DNA of 64,000 bases from Hymenopus coronatus (lineage: Eukaryota; Arthropoda; Insecta; Mantodea; Hymenopodidae): NCBI GenBank assembly GCA_030762935.1, contig CM060888.1, positions 117,377,468-117,441,467 of the forward strand, in the 5' to 3' direction. Positions 58,902 through 64,000 of this stretch are shown in pieces (position 1 is the stretch's first letter; the number at the start of each line of letters is the position of its first letter). The notes under the pieces were generated by a model. It was not told the DNA's origin, ran no database searches, and saw nothing but the letters and a program-made list of their open reading frames with translations. The position numbers and the translations under genes were made by a program.

Positions 58902-59305
58902 CATTCTTAAAAATTCTCATATCCAGTCCTTCAAAGACGCTGAACTTAAATATTAAGTTCGACATTTAACCGATTTTTCATTTTTTAGTATCATCTTCAC
59001 AGAGACACACAGATAGACGCACAAAATATGGACATTTTTCTCAAAAAATGCTATTTTTTTAATACAGGGGTTTTCATGATGTCTTCATGTGAAGCTAATA
59101 GAACATTAGTAATTAGAAGTGGTAGGTGAAAACCAATTAAAAGGATTAATTCTTAAAGACAGTATAGAGAACCAAAATTGATAGCGGGAGCAAGGCTTGT
59201 AATAAAATGTTCAAAAGAATGATACAAAGAATAAAAAACGTCTAAAACCTAAAACGTGTGTCTACAGTGAAATCTTGCCACCGAATTTTTGGATGGAATA
59301 CGCTG
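58902..59305 (+). mobile_element. Hx repeat copy 29, fragment interrupted at about 59079-59247
   Basis: 58902-59078 matches the region around the microsatellite ('ccgatttttcattttttag', CACAGAGACACACAG). 59248-59305 matches the block before the hairpin (AAATCTTGCCACCGAATTTT). The 170 bp between has no Hx similarity and no clear target duplication. Confidence 0.65.
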
Positions 59306-60734
59306 ATTCGAAGGTGTGTTGTAAAAACCATAGCAGTTTTACGACACTGATTTTTAGCTAGATAAAAATAGAACATTTCTGTATAAAGAATTATTTTAAT
59401 AATTAAACACCAAACTTGCAACGATATATCAAACGCTCAACACTACCGATAATAAGTTTCTACAGATAATAAGAATCCTTTATATAAAGTGACAATAATA
59501 AACAATTGGTATGAATACAACTGACTAAAATGAAACAAAAGTGAGGAGTACTCTTTCAGTCGCTACCGAGGGGAGTGAGACGGATCTTTGTTTTACCCTT
59601 CATATTGAACGATGATAAGCAAGTCTCCGCTGATAAGGAAGACGTGGAAAGTCAAGCTCATTCTCACCAAGTTCTCCACTGGCGGATTTTAACTTGAAAT
59701 AGCCCCGTTGAGTTTGCAACGCTTTTAACGCACCAAAGGATATCTGTACACATCTAATTCGGCGTAGTTGGACACCTGGCATATGACTTTAAAAAAAATC
59801 GTACACCAATAAAAAGCTACTTAGAACTAAAGTTGAAGGTTTGTAGACTTAATAACACAAAAATACTATTTAGGAGCATTTGCAAAATTTCGCCACATTC
59901 ACAGATGTGTATTCTTAAATTTGAGATTTTTACAGATAGCTCTTCAATAAAACTGCTACAGAGAATTTTCTGGTGATAGAGATAATTAGAGTTAGGCCAC
60001 AATGCTGGAAGTGCCATTTACGCTCCCTTTTCCTGAAGAATGTAGCCTTTGTTTATTGCACAAGGGAAAAACGAGAAATAATTTTAAGGCTGAAGCGAAT
60101 GGATGGAAAACTGTAAACCTTTCACATTCGCTGAAAAATGAAGGCAGGTCTCAAACATTCCACCCTCTTTCAGAAGCTCGTTATTTGCCCCACCCTTGTT
60201 ATGTTGCAAGTGTGGGGATGAATTTAGCTTCTAATAAATCATGTTAACATCCTCACGTTGACTACTGACTGATATGAGGGAGGAATTTGTTGGCAGCAGC
60301 CCTTGCTTCTGGTCCCCCGTGAGTCAAGGTAGGGGGACCACTGACCAATTGGAAACAGTGTACTTCCCAAAACCATTAATTTCTATGTAAGGGAAAAGGC
60401 AGCTATGTTAAGGATTATACTGCAAGGGTGGTTTTTAGTTAATGAAATTAGCTAACTTGGTTGGCCTTAGATGTTGTGGCGTTTCGTCAAGGGAGGGGGA
60501 CTTTTTTGCGGGGGAAATACGCGGGTTTCCACTCACGCATTGTGTTCCGGAGCAACACGCTCGGACCTGGACCTCTGCAGTATTTCATGCGAGATAAACA
60601 GAGGGTATAGTAGCAACTTATTTACCCGGACTGGTGTACATGATCTGTAATTAAAGTGTGTATTAGGGTTGCTGTAATCCTCAGAGTTATGACCTCTATC
60701 TCCACGGTTACAGATACATGAAATAGGGTCCCTA
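59306..60734. other. spacer, no gene recognised
   Basis: The frame at 60002-60247 (+, 81 codons) and those at 59600-59782 and 59817-60017 (-) have no recognisable domain. 60240-60620 is somewhat GC-richer. Confidence 0.35.
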
Positions 60735-60820
60735 GCTTTGAAAAAGTATGATGTATTGCATTCACATAGCTCTCTCTCTCTACCCTATAGCATTTATTGC
60801 ACAAAATTCTACAACTCTTA
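60735..60820 (+). mobile_element. Hx repeat copy 30, left-end fragment
   Basis: AAAAAGTATGATGTATTGC, then ATTCACATAGCTCTCTCTCT and 'atttattgcac' match the left end of Hx with a CT expansion. The fragment stops before the mariner and is not resumed clearly after it. Confidence 0.6.
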
Positions 60821-60848
60821 AACTACTTAACTAGCTAACTGCCGACAT

Positions 60849-62055
60849 TTTACAGGCATTTGTCATAGCGTGGCACAAGTTTTTGTATACCTTCTTCAGA
60901 GAAGTTTGCCGCTTGTGCCTTCAAAAAGTTGGAAACATTTTCTTTCAGCTCTTCGTCATTGTTGAAGTGTTGACCGCCAAGGAAAGACTTGAGATGTAAG
61001 AACAGATGAAAGTCGCTAGGAGCGAGGTCAGGTCTGTACGGAGGATAGTATAACACGTCCCAGCCAAATCCCTGTAGGAGGTTTTTCGTCACATTTGCAG
61101 TGTGTGGTCGTACGATATCGTGAAGAAAAACAACACCTTTTGACAGCAATCCTCAGCACTTACTCTGTATTGCGCGGCGCAATTTCCTAGGTGTCTCGCA
61201 ATAAACATCTGCTTTGATTGTTTGACCACGCGCTAAGAAATCAATGAGTAAGATGCCTTTCCAGTCCCAGAACATTCTGCACATCATTTTTCGAGGTGTC
61301 AAAATTTGTATCGGCTTAACCTTTGCTGGGGATGAAGTGTGCCTTCATTCCATTGATTGCCGCTTACTTTCAGGGGTGTCGTAAGAAACCCAAGTCTGAT
61401 CTCCTGTAACTATCTGTGTCAGAAATTATTCGCCGACTTCATCATGACGGGTGAAAAACTGAAGTGCACTACCCATCCGTTTTGTTTTGTGTTGCTCAGT
61501 AAGAATCGGTGGTACCCAACGTGAGCAAAGTTCACGAAATTTCAGTTTTTCGGTAACAATTTCATGAATTAGTGATCGTGAGTTTTGGGGAAATTGCATA
61601 GCGAGAGCACTAATTGTAAACTTGCAGTTTTCCTGGATCTTGTCGTCAATCGCGTGAACCAGTTCTTCTGTAACCAAAGATGGACGCCCACTTCTTTCTT
61701 CATCGTGCACTTCACTACGTCCTTCATTGAACTGTCGTACCCATCTTCTCACCATTGAATCACTCATCGCATTTTGTCCATAAACTTCGCATATTTGCCG
61801 ATAAATTTCAATTGGTTTCACTTTCCTAGCATTCAGAAAACGAATCACAGATCAGATTTCACAAGCGGCGGAATTCTCAATCAACACCGACATTGTAAAC
61901 AAGCACAACAAAGCGTATGTGGCTGACAGCGATTTCAAAATGGCGCACGTTTCTTCTCCTTGATACAGAGCGTCTACCGCGCATGTGCGGAACTGCGATC
62001 ACAGCGCTGCAGCGGAGATAAATTGAAACGGATCTTACTTTCTGGACGTACCTCG
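60849..62055 (-). mobile_element. mariner element, one terminus preserved
   Basis: The 5' terminus (minus strand) at 62026-62055 reads, from outside, CGAGGTACGTCCAGAAAGTA and is preceded by the TA target (62056-62057). This matches the usual mariner terminus wording. The 3' end is missing: similarity stops at the transposase stop codon, so no second terminal repeat or TA was found. Confidence 0.85.
60850..61893 (-). pseudogene. mariner transposase, near full length with four nonsense codons
   Basis: A single frame of 347 codons starts at ATG 61893 and keeps register to the end. In-frame stops occur at codons 14, 156, 183 and 247, with no frameshift. N-terminal helix-turn-helix domain: ARKVKPIEIYRQICEVYG, MVRRWVRQFNEGRSEVHDE; linker SGRPSLVTEELV; then SRWVPPILTE. 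Catalytic triad: D165 in TGDQTW (family GDE has become GDQ), D259 in FLHDIVRPHTA (family HDN has become HDI), D294 in PDLAPSDFHLF. The 34-residue spacing of D259 and D294 is that of mariner DD34D. The C-terminus stops at YDKCL, about ten residues short of the family. Codon 14 looks like CGA to TGA decay. Dead but young compared with the other relics. Confidence 0.92.
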
Positions 62056-62057
62056 TA

Positions 62058-62485
62058 TTTTTATTAAAAATGTGTAGAAATGTTAATCTCTAAAATAAGC
62101 TATTTTTTCATAAAAATGTATATTTTAAGCTTACTATTTTGTTAGGATAATCTTGTTTTAGTAATATAACAATGAATACTTTTGCACATTCTGGAAACTT
62201 TTAGTTGTATTTAAATAAAAATGAGGAGCAAGGAACATTTTTAAATTGCGAAAATGTAGTTTTGAGGAAAACTGTGTTTTATAAAATAGTATTCGAGGTA
62301 AGTGTATTGTATAATCTTTAAATAGCTGTAGAGCTCGAAGCAACGGAAGGACAGGTAAGTGTTGATTCTGAACAGACGCCCTAAGGTACCAACAATTGTC
62401 TATAATAAAAAAAATAATTTTCGATTTTTTGAACATTGTAGTGAAAAATTCATTCTGAGTGTTCTCTAAGTTTAGAATATTGCGT
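62058..62485. other. AT-rich spacer
   Basis: The 110-codon minus frame at 62158-62490 ends inside the neighbouring Hx copy and has no recognisable product. Confidence 0.4.
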
Positions 62486-63104
62486 GTCATAAGACACGAA
62501 GATTTTCAAGAAACTTTGCTCAGCCCAAACTACCCTTAAGATGCAATCTGTTTCGAAAATTTTGATTTTGTCAAAAATGACAATATACCGGGTGTTTAAT
62601 ATATTCAAATAAACTATTTCTTAAATTTTCTGGGAATAGCCTCCTAAATTCCGCTTTGTTTTCCATAACTACTGCAAGAGATAGACAAAAACTATCAAAA
62701 ACACCTCTAAATGTACATATCTAAAAATTCAGATTCCTTTAAAACACCTCTCTCTGTCGTGCGCAATTTTTGTGGAGTTAATCTTTCTGATTATGAAATT
62801 GATTTCAATTTTGCAATACTTTTCTCAACTGGGAATGTTTATTCGAGTTTCTCTCTTCTGATCAAGTAAAGGGAACGACGTTTCAAAACCAACACATAGC
62901 AGCTGGCTTTTAAATACTTTGAGTGTGGCTTTAGCATAGTTTTATTCCCTTATTCCTCTTCTACTTAGAAAAAACTAAAAATGAAACTATTTCTGTTAAT
63001 GTTCATTAGATTAACACGAAGTATATAGGAGAGTAAGGTATTTTAAGAATAGTCTGTTGCGGAATGGGTAGAAAAATGAAGTGAATATACCACATCAGAT
63101 ATTT
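62486..63104 (-). mobile_element. Hx repeat copy 31, hairpin part missing
   Basis: Starts at the block after the palindrome (AAGACACGAAGATTTTC) and runs to GTAGAAAAATGAAGTGAAT plus CCACATCAGATATTT. It meets copy 32 with essentially no spacer, far end to left end. Confidence 0.85.
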
Positions 63105-63962
63105 CTACTTCATTTTAATCGAGATAAACCTGCAAAAGGAATAGCAATAGTCAAACGTTTAAGAACTGGACGCTTAATATCTTAAAATTCCATACTCTTA
63201 TCGTGAATTTGCGAGAAACCACTAAACATTTAGAGTACTTATATAAATACAAAGTTTTGGATATTTCGTAACTCCAGTTAACAACGGGTGCATCGGAAAT
63301 GTCTTTCACAATAATATTATCTGAAATAAACTATTTCAATTAAATAGATCTATAATTCTTGTGTACTATTTGTCTATCGCTTAACGTTTACCAGTTATAC
63401 AAGATTATAAAAATGTTGTCCAAACTTGGCCCAATCGTATGGTTTTTAATGACAACCCCATGTCAGCAGATTTACTAGTATGTAAGAAACTCCAAGAGGG
63501 CAAAATTGCGGCGCATCGGCGGCACTGAAATGATCCTGCAAGTTACAGTGTCATACTAACAAGTAATTTATAATTTATACTAATTTCCATTCGAATGAAG
63601 TAGACTATAGAGGCTATTCCCAAAAAAAAAAATCAAAATAGATATTTTGTCATGTAATATCTTTAATATATGTATTTTAATCAAAATCATTAGTAAAAAA
63701 CAAACAAATTGTTAAATGTTCAATAAATAGTGTTCTGAGGTGAAAGATTTTCTTTAAAATCCTTGTATCGCATCATTTGGAAGATATTCATTTCGTTTTT
63801 GAGTCAGGGTGTTTACTGGCGCACACAACCACACATATAGACACGGCAGTTGGTCTAAAAATGCCTTTTTATTTAGAGACTCTCAAAATATGAATTTCTA
63901 GTGAAATTTTGGTGTCGAGTTCTTGGGTGGAATGCAATAGCTTCTCTAACTACTATGTACAC
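63105..63962 (+). mobile_element. Hx repeat copy 32, left tip missing, interrupted core
   Basis: Begins at 'tacttcattttaatcgag', just inside the left end, and reaches the first arm of the hairpin (CTTCTCTAACTACTATGTAC) at 63940-63960. About 170 bp at 63420-63590 has no Hx similarity and separates the 'ttatacaagatt' and 'gaatgaagtag' blocks. The distal hairpin arm is absent. Confidence 0.8.
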
Positions 63963-64000
63963 CCGTCGCCAACAAAATGAGAAATATCTGGAACCCAAAA

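Noticed and set aside
1..64000. Canonical Helitron assignment for Hx
   Set aside because: The left end starts TC and there is a terminal hairpin, but the right end is AAAGTAAAAAT, not CTRR. A Helentron-type element fits better and remains an inference.

Overview
The window reads as intergenic or intronic DNA from a large, AT-rich, transposon-laden animal genome, most likely an arthropod. The evidence is several decayed mariner transposases, an RTE-like LINE relic, several tRNA-headed SINE-like repeats, many microsatellites and very high AT content. I found no host exon, rRNA, CRISPR or bacterial-type gene. No open reading frame over about 210 codons exists, and those above 100 codons lie in repeats or look like chance. 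Species is not assignable from the sequence alone; a cockroach- or termite-like insect would fit but is a guess.

The dominant content is one interspersed repeat family, called Hx here. It is about 0.83-0.88 kb when complete, with over 30 copies or fragments in both orientations that cover roughly a third of the window. I orient it (+) from an AAAAATCTGATGTG end to a hairpin end that closes with GAGAAAGTAAAAAT. Conserved features in order are: a subterminal ACTTTCTCTACA motif; about 600 bp of non-coding core; a short internal palindrome (AAATACCAA-2 nt-TTGGTATTT); a CA-rich microsatellite; and the terminal hairpin, whose distal arm is the reverse complement of the subterminal motif. This architecture resembles non-autonomous Helentron elements (HINE/DINE-1 type). 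I infer that class from structure only; no Rep/helicase is present. Some Hx copies sit head to tail with a shared AAAAAT junction (13034-15717, 25417-27094), and one pair is tail to tail (34051-35831).

Other mobile DNA, left to right: tRNA-like repeats at 3887-4118, 6696-6812, 7535-7790, 8285-8455, 13671-13829, 17690-17815, 36161-36660, 37134-37245 and 40769-41160; mariner relics at 6020-6620 and 31600-31840 (the latter weak); a 783-bp insertion flanked by an 8-bp target duplication inside an Hx copy (30032-30814); an RTE-like LINE 3' relic (32920-33605); a palindromic mariner made of two 3' halves (51836-52539); and a nearly full-length mariner with four nonsense codons (60849-62055).

Nothing here works together as a pathway; the layout is a nested history of insertions. 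The points most worth a second look are the Hx family and its co-varying hairpin, the palindromic mariner, the 783-bp insertion, and the inverted element whose arms contain tRNA-like promoters. All identities and boundaries were judged by eye.
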